Origin: Nematostella vectensis
Taxonomy: Eukaryota; Cnidaria; Anthozoa; Actiniaria; Edwardsiidae
DNA: 64,000 nt
Assembly (NCBI RefSeq): GCF_932526225.1
Contig: NC_064036.1
Coordinates: 19,056,953-19,120,952 of the forward strand
Direction of reading: 5' to 3'
Shown here: positions 34,199-46,100 of the stretch, piece after piece
How the letters are laid out: the number at the start of each line of letters is the position of its first letter
Numbering within the stretch: position 1 is the stretch's first letter
The notes under the pieces: model-generated
The model's database searches: none
What the model was told of the DNA's origin: nothing
Seen by the model: the letters and a program-made list of their open reading frames with translations, nothing else
Made by a program: the position numbers and the translations under genes

Positions 34199-34997
34199 CT
34201 AGGCAAATGCAACCATCGGCTGCTCATTCACAAGAGTTTTCGCGGGCACATTTGTAATTGTAGAAGTGACCACGGTAGGCCCCCCATGCATCATGACCAC
34301 GCCCGGGGAAGAGCTGCGACGACGACAGCAACAACAACAGCAACAGATGCAGCTTGCTATGAGAAGCACTGGGCCGGCAGCGATCAATGATATCTTGGCG
34401 GCTAGGCTAAGTTTCTCAAACCAGCGGACAATACCTGGAGAAGGGAGAGTCTTGTCAAATTTGCAAGAACAACAAAAGAAAGAAAGTCACTCTCTCTTGG
34501 TATGAGTTTAAAGTTCTTGATGTATTCTTCCATATCAGAGCGCATGATTTTTTTCCTAGCATAGGTCCTGCAAATAAGATTCTACCTTAATAACCAAGTC
34601 GAGAGCAAACCCTAGCAGCTTTATAGAACAACATAGCAGCAAAGCAATTATACATAAATCGTCCCAAAGTGTGCACTTGCATCTGTTACCAGGACCAAAG
34701 AGGGTAATACTATTTAAATACAGGACCATAAACTCATTTGCATTTAGCATGACCAATTACATACCACACTCCCAAGTGCTTGTTGGCAAATCACTGTCGA
34801 TCAGCGTGGCCTTGAAGAAGTAGAGTGATGTGGCCTTTGAACCCACTAGCACTTGAATCTTAAAGAAACACAAGGAAATATGTATTTAACAGACAGACAG
34901 ATACAGTGGAGCACAGACAGACAGACGGTGGAGCACAGACATACAGACAGACAGACAGACGGACGGACGGACGGACGGACAGACGAACGGACGGACG

Positions 34998-35029
<32 letters not shown>

Positions 35030-38000
35030 GACAGACAGACAGATCAGCTGTAATGGCAACTTTACCTTCAGATGCAGGTTGCTTCCAGTGTCTAATATCT
35101 GGACCTTGATGTACACACCAATCATTGAACCCAAACTGAACCCTGGCACTTCTACCACAGCATCAGCAGGAAAATTATGGGTCCAGTCAATACCAAGGTC
35201 TTCAATCTGGACAGATAATTGATAAAGGCATTTATAATAATTGTTGAAAAGAGACACCGCTAGCAGAGTTTTTTCCTGTTTGTTTTTATCAGTTCACACG
35301 GAACGATAAGTTCATCCCCGTCACGACCCTGTTCTTACGCATTCTTATTTGTTTGTGCCACAAAAAAGGTGGGGGGAAGGGGGGACGTTTTTGAGTGCGC
35401 AGGGTATTTTTTTCAAAGCATTTTTCATGCAAGAAATTTTTTTTACTGATGCACAATATTTTTTCCATCAACCAATTGGCGCAGGATATTTTTTTGGTCA
35501 AAGCCTTAGGGTGATAATATGAACTTGTTATAGGGAATACAGTAGGATGATGGGGCTTAAAGGGTCATATTGTGGTTTGGGTGGGGGATAAAATTAGAGA
35601 TCATAGAATGGGTGATGGTACAGCAGGGTGATATTTGTGGGTGGATTTGGGTGATAAGGGGTATAGTAAAGTGGGGGTGGTACAGCAGGGTGATACTTGT
35701 GGGTGGAGTTGGGTGATAAGGGGTATAGTACAGTAGGGTGATATTTGTGGGTGGAGTTGGGTGATAAGGGGTATAGTACAATGGGGTGATACAGCAGGGT
35801 GATACTTGTGGGTGGAGTTGGGTGATAAGGGGCATAGTACAGCAGGGTGATACTTGTGGGTGGAGTTGGGTGATAAGGGGTATAGTACAGTAGGGTGATA
35901 TTGATTTAATGATTTATGATTTATTGACTTTGCCCACGGAGAAAAAAAAAATACACATACATAATACGTTATACATGAGAAACAGAACATGAATACATAC
36001 AATAACGAAAGGGCAGGGTATCCGCCACAGCTAGGCCAATTACGGCGGACCGTGGGTGGAGTTGGGTGATAAGGGGTATAGTACAATGGGGTGATACAGC
36101 AGGGTGATACTTGTGGGTGGAGTTGGGTAATAAGGGGCATAGTACAGCAGGGTGATACTTGTAGGTGGAGTTGGGTGATAAGGGGTATAGTACAGTAGGG
36201 TGATATTTGTGGGTGGAGTTGGGTGATAAGGGGTATAGTACAATGGGGTGATACAGCAGGGAGATACTTGGGGGTGGAGTTGGATGGTAAGGGGTATATA
36301 TAGTACAGTGAGGTGGTACATCAAATTTCTTTATACCTTCACAGAGACATCATATGTAACAGGCTCATCACACTTGTTGATCTTAATCGTGACTGTGGTT
36401 TTGTGAGTTTTTACAATACCATCAACAGCACAAGTTATTTTGGTACAATCACTATTCACACTGCATCCTGAGCCAAGGTTGGATAATTGGCCACAGGAAT
36501 CCTCTGAAAAGATCACCAACAAAACTTTAAAACTTTTGTGTCAAATTGAGAATGGTTTAGAAAAGACGCTTATTACATAGATGCCAACCCTCGAAAATCA
36601 AAATGCGGTTGTGTCGGCGTGTACCGATAAACGAAACCAAGTCCCAAACTACCTCATGGGTCAAACAATGGCTAATCATGGTCAAATAATAGCTTATGCA
36701 TACATTAACCGGTACACGACGACAAAGCCCAAAATGCGAGGAGAATTTTTAGAGTGAAGTTTTATAAAGAATCTGCAGAATAGTCCCTTTTGTATAGCTA
36801 CTTTCCTTACGGAAACATGACAAAACCAGTTTACAGATCAACGTGGAACGGCATCTTTTATTGTCTAAAAATGCATCAATAGCAGCGCATTGTAAAACAA
36901 ACCCACCACGGAGAGGTATTCTGCGGTCTAGCCATTCTTGTTTACAAATACAAGTGAATACTATTCCGCAAAACATCAAAACAGTGAAAATACGGGACTT
37001 TCTCCATCAAATGCGTGACAGCAGAAGATCAGGCTATTCACAAAATGCGGAGAGTTAGCATCTCTGTATTGAGACATGTTTCTAGTTGAAAGACCACAGG
37101 TAGCCCAGGCAATGGTTGCTTGTTCGTAGCTCGGAATTCGGCTGTTCTGAGGGGGGATGAATAAAGAGTTTTTTCTGTGGAATTTTGTCAATAAAATTGC
37201 CTTAAAACTTAGAACATGCCTTAATTTTATTGACAACATTCCACAAAAACGCTGTACTCGTCCCCTTTCAGAACAGCCGAATTCCGAGCTACGAACAAGC
37301 AAGCATTGCCTGGGCTACCTGTGCTCCTTCCCAGCGCGGTCAAGCGTAACTAATCGTCCAACGGCGTCCGGTCAAAGATGCTTGTGGCTACTTTCTCGTT
37401 TTAAAATACGGCTAGCGGCAAGGGAAAATAGTTTAGCTCGGATGTTTTGCCAGATATCGAATGTAAGTTTACCCTGGCATAGGTCTGCGAGATAAATTTT
37501 TTTTTCCTCTCGAATTTCGATGGTATTTGAGTGCTACCGAAAATGGCGCCTCCAACCTTGTTTCTTTCCTTAGTAGGGGGAGAGAAGTCATAAATTCCGT
37601 TGAGAAAACCCCCCAAATCGTGTATTTCACGTAAATTTGACAACCACAAGGCATGTTTTTTAAGTTCTAAGGACATTGTAGGGAACAAACATTCCACACA
37701 TAGTTTCGGTGTTAACGGTTTTACTGGTCACTCTGTAACCATGAATAGCCGTATATATATAATTATAAGTTAATGTAAGAATAACTTTAGTTTTCTATTC
37801 AAAACCGGGAATAAATACCGCTTACAGCAAGAGTATTCCAAAAGACGTCACGCTACACGGCCAAAAAACAACCAAAATTTACATGTCTCACCCATAACTA
37901 TAAAATAAACTATAGAATAATAGATTCACAGTAAAAACGTGAAGATTACAAATGCCGTAGAGCATCGGATAAAACAAGGCTGAGCCAAATAAACGCTTTT

Positions 38001-38222
38001 GCTCCTTTGATTAGAGGCGAAAGTGCCACTGTTTTATAAAATAATATGGTCTGCCAAGTTGCGTTTGGCTTCTTACTAATTATTAAAAACTTTATACTTT
38101 ATACCTGAAACGTGCTCCTGAAACTTCCAACCCTCGACATCGCCTTCCGAGTAGACAAAGCTTACGGACGAAAGTACAACGGCCAACGTGAGAAGGTATT
38201 TGGGTTGGAAAAACAGTTCCAT
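34199..38222 (-). CDS. type I membrane protein of unknown function, copy 2
   Basis: Paralogue of the gene at 5917-9863. Exons 38105-38222, 36337-36503, 35066-35206, 34765-34858 and 34199-34434 total 756 nt, giving 251 aa, all open. Differences from copy 1 are in-frame: two extra residues at the exon 1 end (KFQEHVS against REQGS) and four extra codons after the membrane span, where a caa/cag-type repeat on the opposite strand lengthens a Cys run. The signal peptide, Cys pattern, PGFSLGSMIGVYIKVQI and tail are conserved. Open frames in both copies suggest retained function or recent origin. Unlike copy 1 it keeps its ancestral upstream DNA. Confidence 0.8.
34895..35045. repeat. (CAGA/CGGA)n microsatellite, copy 2
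   Basis: Counterpart of 6590-6749, with a block of acggacggacgg variants. It lies in intron 3 of the membrane-protein gene copy 2. Confidence 0.9.
35600..36310. repeat. minisatellite with about 155-bp insertion (copy 2)
   Basis: The same array as 7300-7720, expanded. Between about 35903 and 36052 it is interrupted by unrelated sequence (gatttaatgatttatgattt onward to gccaattacggcggaccg) that copy 1 lacks. The insert may be a truncated retroposon tail; its family is not known. Confidence 0.75.
37095..37323. mobile_element. fold-back (MITE-like) element, copy 2
   Basis: The same 229-bp near-palindrome as 8494-8722 and at the same position in the paralogous intron. Confidence 0.8.
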
Positions 38223-38344
38223 CGCTAGTTCTGAATGTCTCCCCGTGTGAGATTAGTTTGCCTGAGTGCCTTCTCGTCGTAACAGAATTCCCAGAAGCCA
38301 CTGCTCACCATTTCCCGGAAATTGATCGCATGACGCGGTTCGCT

Positions 38345-38740
38345 GGAATACGGCAACCAGGAACACGAAACATGGAACACGAAGCCCTACAATACGGAGC
38401 GCAGAAATAAAGAGCCCAGGAAAATACGTAGCCCTGGAATATGGAGTGCTGAAATACGTAACGCTGGAATACGGAGCGCTGAAATACGGAGCCCTTGAAT
38501 ACGAAACGCTAAGAATACGGAGCTCTGGAATACGGAACGCTGGAATACGGAACGCTGGAATACGGAGCCCTTGAATACAAAACGCTAAGAATACGGAGCT
38601 CTGGAATACGGAACGCTGGAATACGGAGCCCTTGAATACGAAACGCTAAGAATACGGAGCTCTGGAATACGGAACGCTGGAATACGGAGCGATGGAATAC
38701 GGAGCGCTGGAGCACGGAGCTTTGGAATACGAGCTTCTGG
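38345..38740. repeat. short-unit minisatellite (ggaatacggagcgct)
   Basis: A 15-bp unit ggaatacggagcgct and its variants (aacgct, agccctt, agctct) is repeated across about 400 bp. It starts just after the conserved virus target site. The encoded FQSSVFQRSV-type ORF is an artefact. Confidence 0.85.
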
Positions 38741-38929
38741 AAGGGCAGTGTGATCGTTCTCATTTTAATGGTGGATTGTGTTCATGTTTTTCCACGTGTC
38801 GTCTTTGTACGGATCAACTTTGCTCCACGACATCATCCAAAAATGAATGCTTGATAGCTAGCTTATATAATTGTGACAAGTCCGACATCATTTCAAGTCC
38901 CGAATAGAAGGTATTTGCCATTTCGAAAC

Positions 38930-39240
38930 ATAAAAAAAAAACAGGCGTTCCAGGAAAAATTTAGCATACGCGGAGGTGGAAGAAGTCAGATTGTCAACGA
39001 ACTACGCTCTTGGTTCCCAGTTCGTCACAAGGCCATTCATCATAACGGTAAACAGCAGGGGACCCAGAGGAGTTCCTTGAGGAATGCCACCGTAAAGAAG
39101 CATACCTGGTGAACGAGTAGATGAGAATTTACGGGAAAATAACATTTGGCCCATAGAGAAATAGGCTCGATTTCCAGCTCGCTTGAACTGTGAGCCCGCA
39201 GGATGAGGTCAGTTTTGACAGAGAAGAAAACTTTACTTGT
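38930..39240 (-). pseudogene. non-LTR retrotransposon reverse-transcriptase fragment
   Basis: The minus strand reads GGIPQGTPLGPLLFTVMMN, the conserved PQG...GPLLF block of non-LTR reverse transcriptases, and then FVDNLTSST, which fits the catalytic (Y/F)xDD region with the second Asp changed to Asn and a stop just before it. Upstream (to 39240) FSMGQMLFSRKF-like sequence is consistent with the preceding domain. It is too short and damaged to classify beyond non-LTR. Confidence 0.75.
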
Positions 39241-40138
39241 CATAAGTTTTATTGAGACATCAATATCTACTCTACGGTTTTTAACATAAGGAGTACATAA
39301 TTATTTATACATTATTATAATCTAGTGCAGCTCTAAGCACGTGCCAACTAACTTATCTACTTATTTCAAAGCTTGATCTGGCTTCATACAACAGACCTTT
39401 GATAACTGATTTTTTATTTTTATAATTTAGTCTTAATACCTATTTCTAATTCTGCTTCTATGGGATTCATTCTAAAATATATCAAATACAACAAGGTTTA
39501 ACCCCTTTCAATTTCTACAACAAAAATTCTTACATTTTTAATACAAATTTCACTATACACAAATGCGAGACGTTTCGCGCGTCTTACAGAAGTACAACTT
39601 CTATGGCGATACCATCGAAAATGCAAACAAAAATTTTGTTTTTGATATTAAAAAATCAATAGGCATTGTTGATATCAGATACATTTTACAACGGGAATAC
39701 TAAGCTTGGTGAATTCTACTAAAAGTTAAAAGGAATGTTCATGGACTATATTTTTCTTTAAAAATTGGACTGAAGTTCCTATTCCTATTACTTATACTGT
39801 TCTCGAGGGTCTTTGAGTCCCCAAAGGGGGAAAGCAGGAATTTAAAAAGTATTTTAAGCGAGATATCGGAAAATAGGGGGATGGGGCCCACTTGGCTCTC
39901 CCCTAGAACTGCCCGTGCTAAACATTACTTTACATGAAACACACCTTGGAAGTTAAAAAAGACTTCAAACGATTTAGAAGAGGGAATAATACAGCCATGC
40001 CTGTTTGACTTATCATCTAAAAAAACAATAATGCATTCTATGAGAGATGTATATGGTAAATTGTCAGTTCTTTTGGGAGGCCACTCCCTAATTCTGGTTA
40101 CACTTAGAGGGGACAGCAGGTAGTGCCATAGGGGTGTC
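39241..40138. other. SHOC2 downstream region
   Basis: AT-rich non-coding DNA after the SHOC2 stop codon. No gene is recognised; it presumably includes the SHOC2 3' UTR. Confidence 0.4.
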
Positions 40139-43100
40139 TCAGACATCAGACGTCGGCACGCCTGTATCCACCATGCCATTGTAAGGGCCTTGTAATCGCA
40201 AGTACTGAAAACACAAGGTGCAAACACATCAGCAAGTAATATATGACTATGCTATGCTAAGTATTTTTTTTCTTCCAATTAATAACAAGCTCAAAGACAT
40301 ATTTGCTGCTGTTATTTCTTGATTTTTTCACTTTTATTGTTTGATACATTTGATTTAGTAACGTGAACAAATGACTTGTGAAAGGTTGGTCAAACAACAA
40401 ATATTACATCAGAATCTTCGAAAGGGTGCGCGAAATAGAAACTGAACATGAAAAGTTGTGGACAAAACAAAAAATAAATTAGTGATTTATCGAAATGGGG
40501 GGTGGATAACAACCCAATCCTCCCTTTGGATCCGCCTTTGTCCTGTGGGGACCCCCTGTGGGGACCCCCTGTGGGGACTCCTGACAAAAAATGGCTTTCG
40601 CCCTTGTTGTTCTCGCAACCTGGGGCGTTTTCAAGACTACTCATTTACCTTTTTGTTGGACCTTTATTTTCCTGTATACGCCTATTTTACAATAAGTTGC
40701 ACTCAGAGAGTCTGTATCTCGTAACCCGCAGTGCTTCATGGGTATCAAGTCAATAAGCAAATAAGCGCAAAAAAATACAAATCCAGGTTTCGAAAGCTAT
40801 AAAATTCTTGTTTACATTCTTATGAACATTCACATAGCTTTCAGATACCAAGGATTAAGCCATTTATACGCTACCCATGGACCACTGCGGGTTATGACAC
40901 ATGGGTTCTTAAATGCAATCTTATTTGAAATAGGTGTATAAGCCACCCCCTTTAAGCATTACCCTATCTGCTATTTTCGGTTGTTGAGTTACCTGTATCA
41001 CTAAGGATGGCCCACCGGCTACTATCTGGCTGGGTAAGGCGCTGAGTGGGCAGTTCTCAATACTCATGATTTGTAGTGAGCCACACAGCACAAGTTCATA
41101 GGGGAGAGACTGGAGGTTCTCGTTGTCATTTAGGTACAGCTGCTCCAGGGACTCCATGTTACCTTTAATGAACAAACTCAGCATCACCATCACTATCATT
41201 ACCTTTACAACCACTCTTTACACAACATTGCTCCCCACCACTACCTTCAGGGGTTTCATTAAGTTTTAGAGTAGGTGGTGGAAATTGATAAGTAGGGGGT
41301 GGGAGCTATTTTATTTTATTAATTTAAATAAAACGTAAATCGACGTTTAAAAAAAAAGGAGTCAGTGCTCAGTGGAAACTAGCTGGCGGTTCTGCTGGCC
41401 ACTGGGCCCTAATGAAACCCCTGACCTCGGTTACAAATACTAGAATCAACAACATCACTACTACCTTCACTGTCCGCATCATCAACAGAAATCTTGTTAA
41501 ACCATCAGTTAGTATCACCAGCATCCAAATTACTGTAATAATTATCAAGTCCTCAAGCGCCATAACCTACTATCACCACCTTAACTAACACCACCTGATT
41601 ATCAACCACTATCACCATGCCATCACTGTCATCACCATCACCATCACAAACACCAAATGGTCACCATCAAGACTAAATCAACAATACAATGTTGATATCA
41701 AAACATTGGCTTACCAATTTCCTGTGGAACAGAAACTAATTCGTTTTCTCCTACACTCAGGTATGTCACACTTGATAAGTATCTAAAGGCAAATTAAAAA
41801 AAACAGCATTAGATAGAATAAGCAAACAAACGTTTTGGTCAACCTCCATTCTCCATATTACATACCCTATTGATCGTGGGAGGGATCCAAGACAATTTGA
41901 CTGTAACACTAGCCTTTCAAGACTTCTCAAATATTCTGAGATGGAAAAAAATTTTTGTTTAGAATTTTTAGGTGCAAATAATATCGGAAACATTCTCAAA
42001 TGTGTTCCACATGTGACTGGATTAACTCATCATTGTGTAGATATGGACTGCACCACACAGTTTACAATCACAAGTGTGAGTTTGTGGGTAAGCATTGTCA
42101 GTGAAGATGGTACAAAAAAGTAAAAAAAATAATTCAATCAATTCACATTACAAAATACCAAAAAAAATTACTAGTTGGTTTTTATTATCTAGTGTACCTA
42201 TTTCAGTAGGAATGGATTCCAACTTGTTCTCCTCGATATCTAAGACTCGCAGTTTCCTCAGTGCCCCTATTCCTCTGGGAAGTTTCTGCAAAAATGAGCC
42301 AATAAATAGAAGGTGAAGGGTGAGCAAGGGGTGGGGTCAGTAAGGTTAAGGAGAGCAAGGGGTGGGGTCAGTAAGAAAAGGAGGGAGAGCAAGGGGTGGG
42401 GTCAGTACGGTAAAGGGGGGAGAGCAAGGGGTGAAGTCAATAAGGTAAAGGAGGGAGAGCAAGGGGTGGAATCAATGAGGTAAAGGAGGGAGAGCAAGGG
42501 GTGGAGTCAATAAGGTGAAGGGGGGAGAGCAAGGGGTGGAGTCAATAAGGTAAAGGAGGGAGAGCAAGGGGTGGAGTCAGTACGGTAAAGGGGGGAGAGC
42601 AAGGGGTGGAGTCAATAAGGTAAAAGGGGGAGAGCAAGGGGCGGGGTCAGTAAGGTAAAGGAGGGAGAGCAAGGGGTGGGGTCAGTAAGGTAAAGGAGGG
42701 AGAGCAAGGGGTGGGGTCAGTAAGGTAAAGGAGGGAGAGCAAGGGGCGGGGTCAGTAAGATAAAGGAGAGCAAGGGGTGGGGTCAGTAAGGTAAAAGAGG
42801 GTGAGCAAGGGGTGGGGTCAGTAAGGTAAAGGAGGGAGAGCAAGGGGCGGGGTGGCGGGGTCAGTAAGGTAAAGGAGAGAGAGCAAGGGGTGGGGTCAGT
42901 GAGGTAAAGGAGGGAGAGCAAGGGGCGGGGTCAGTAAGGTAAAGGAGGGTGAGCAAGGGGTGGAGTCAGTAAGGTAAAGGAGAGAGAGCAAGGGGTGGGG
43001 TCAGTAAGGTAAAGAAGGGAGAGCAAGGGGCGGGGTCAGTAAGGTAAAGAAGGGAGAGCAAGGGGTGGGGTCAGTAAGGTAAAAGAGGGTGAGCAAGGGG

Positions 43101-46100
43101 TGGAGTCAGTAAGGTAAAGGAGGGAGAGCAAGGGGCGGGGTGGCGGGGTCAGTAAGGTAAAGGAGAGAGAGCAAGGGGTGGGGTCAGTAAGGTAAAAGAG
43201 TGTGAGCAATGGGCGGGGTCAGTTTTGGTTAGGCTTAGGCCTAGTTTAGACACTGTTCAAAACGCGAATGCCTGCACGTTTACTTTCATCTGCATGTATT
43301 TGCAATTAGTATGACACATGAAAAGGACAACATCTAAACTATGTTCTATAGTCGGAAAGTAAGGATAATTCCATCAATATCTGGATTTCTTACCTTTAAT
43401 AGGTTGTTGCTTAATATCAAAACTTCAAGATTCACAAGCCATTGGATGTCCTCTGAAATTAAGCAAAAAAAATAAGTTTAAGAGAGTAAGTCACCCTATC
43501 AAATAATTTGGAGACTCACCTGGAAGCTTTGATATTTGGTTGGTGGCAACATTTAGCTCCACCAGGCTGATCCAGCTGCCAAAATCTAGTGGCAGTGAGG
43601 TCAGCTGGTTGTCTTTTACATTAAGTTTACTCTGTGGACAAAAGGAAAAAAATATTTAAGCAATAAAACACATATCCCGTGTCTGTCTAGGTTTTTACAA
43701 ACACGCGGGGGATGTTGGGGGAATTGATAAAAAACTTGAGTGCTTTTTTATCTAATAATACATTCTTCATTTTGTTTAAGAGAGAAATGATTATTACGAA
43801 ATATATTTCAAATCATTTTTCTACCTTCTGAAAGGGGAATCATTCATTTTATTGAGTATTTTGTGTGTTTTTTTTCGTATCACAACACCATTAATCTTCT
43901 CAGCCACAGCAAAATGCACATTTGGATCTTTCGACTACTATTCTTCATCCATTCAAAATGTCCAAACTAGAGGCAAATAGTCGCTAGCAACCATTGCCTG
44001 TTTAAATTCAAGAGAAAAAAGTTTTGTACAAAATAAAAGTATATAAAAGTCAGCCGAGTGAGTGTTGCGTTGAGTTACTTGCTGTTAAAAGCGTGTCTGT
44101 ACTGTTTTTGCAGACACGCTCATTTGAAGCTTTCAACCAATCAGCGCGCAATATACACTCGTATATATATAATACACATCTACGTAGAATAACTAAGTTT
44201 TGATTAATTAAGGAGATCAGAAAATAATGTGGAGAGCCACTGAATCAATTTGACTCTGGTTGACACCTCTCTCAGTAGTTAAGAAGATCAATTTTTGGAG
44301 TGTATTCTGTTTCTGATAGATCTTGTGACCTATTATATAAAATCTGTAAAATCTAAGAATGTCATTTCCAACATCACTTTAAAAGTAAGTGAATTACTAC
44401 CAGATACACCCTTCATCTTTCTCAGTGCATTAATACCCTGAACTGCATTCTGCATCTTTCTCGGTGTATTACTACCCTGGACTGCACCCTGCATCTTTCT
44501 CAGTGTATTACTACCCTGGACTGCATCCTGCATCTTTCTCAGTGCATTACTACCCTGGACTGCATCCTGCATCTTTCTCAGTGTATTACTACCCTGGACT
44601 GCACCCTGCATCTTTCTCAGTGTATTACTACCCTGGACTGCACCCTGCATCTTTCTCAGTGTATTACTACCCTGGACTGCATCCTGCATCTTTCTCAGTG
44701 TATTACTACCCTGGACTGCACCCTGCATCTTTCTCAGTGTATTACTACCCTGGACTGCACCCTGCATCTTTCTCAGTGCATTACTACCCTGGACTGCACC
44801 CTGCATCTTTCTCAGTGCATTACTACCCTGGACTGCATCCTGCATCTTTCTCAGTGTATTACTACCCTGGACTGCATCCTGCATCTTTCTCAGTGCATTA
44901 CTACCCTGGACTGCATCCTGCATCTTTCTCAGTGCATTACTACCCTGGACTGCACCCTGCATCTTTCTCAGTGTATTACTACCCTGGACTGCACCCTGCA
45001 TCTTTCTCAGTGTATTACTACCCTGGACTGCATCCTGCATCTTTCTCAGTGCATTACTACCCTGGACTGCATCCTGCATCTTTCTCAGTGTATTACTACC
45101 CTGGACTGCATCCTGCATCTTTCTCAGTGTATTACTACCCTGGACTGCACCCTGCATCTTTCTCAGTGTATTACTACCCTGGACTGCATCCCACATCTTT
45201 CTCAGTGTATTACTACCCTGGACTGCATCCTGCATCTTTCTCAGTGTATTACTACCCTGGACTGCAACCTGCATCTTTCTCAGTGCATTACTACCCTGGA
45301 CTGCACCCTGCATCTTTCTCAGTGTATTACTACCCTGGACTGCATCCTGCATCTTTCTCAGTGTATTACTACCCTGGACTGCACCCTGCATCTTTCTCAG
45401 TGTATTACTACCCTGGACTGCATCCTGCATCTTTCTCAATGTATTACTACCCTGGACTGCATCCTGCATCTTTCTCAGTGCATTACTACCCTGGACTGCA
45501 TCCTGCATCTTTCTCAGTGTATTACTACCCTGGACTGCATCCTGCATCTTTCTCAGTGTATTACTACCCTGGACTGCATCCTGCATCTTTCTCAGTGTAT
45601 TACTACCCTGGACTGCACCCTGCATCTTTCTCAGTGTATTACTACCCTGGACTGCATCCTGCATCTTTCTCAGTGCATTACTACCCTGGACTGCATCCTG
45701 CATCTTTCTCAGTGTATTACTACCCTGGACTGCATCTTGCATCTTTCTCAGTGCATTACTACCCTGGACTGCATCCTGCATCTTTCTCAGTGTATTACTA
45801 CCCTGGACTGCATCCTGCATCTTTCTCAGTGCATTACTACCCTGGACTGCACCCTGCATCTTTCTCAGTGTACTACTACCCTGGACTGCATTCTGCATCT
45901 TTCTCAGTGTATTACTACCCGGTACTGCATCCCGCATCTTTCTCAGTGTATTACTACCCTGGACTACATCCTGCATCTTTCTTAGTGCATTAATACACTG
46001 GACTGCATCCAGCATCTTCATTTAGACACTCCCTACTTCACTAGTAGTTTACCATGACTTACCAGGTATTTTGCTTTGTTGAAAACTCCAAAGGGAATTT

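Larger units (their letters stand above)
33427..43224. repeat. tandem segmental duplication, copy 2
   Basis: Second copy of the unit described at 4891-33384, without the virus-like insertion. It keeps the original 3.2 kb (38337-41550), including the SHOC2 3' exons. Divergence from copy 1 is a few percent by eye. Confidence 0.85.

Noticed and set aside
38092..38301. 69-aa ORF overlapping exon 1 of membrane-protein copy 2
   Set aside because: It is in a different frame from the signal-peptide exon conserved between both copies.
44333..46021. 562-codon minus-strand and 509-codon plus-strand ORFs
   Set aside because: Pure translation of the 39-bp minisatellite inside a SHOC2 intron; both strands are equally open, with no start context or unique sequence.
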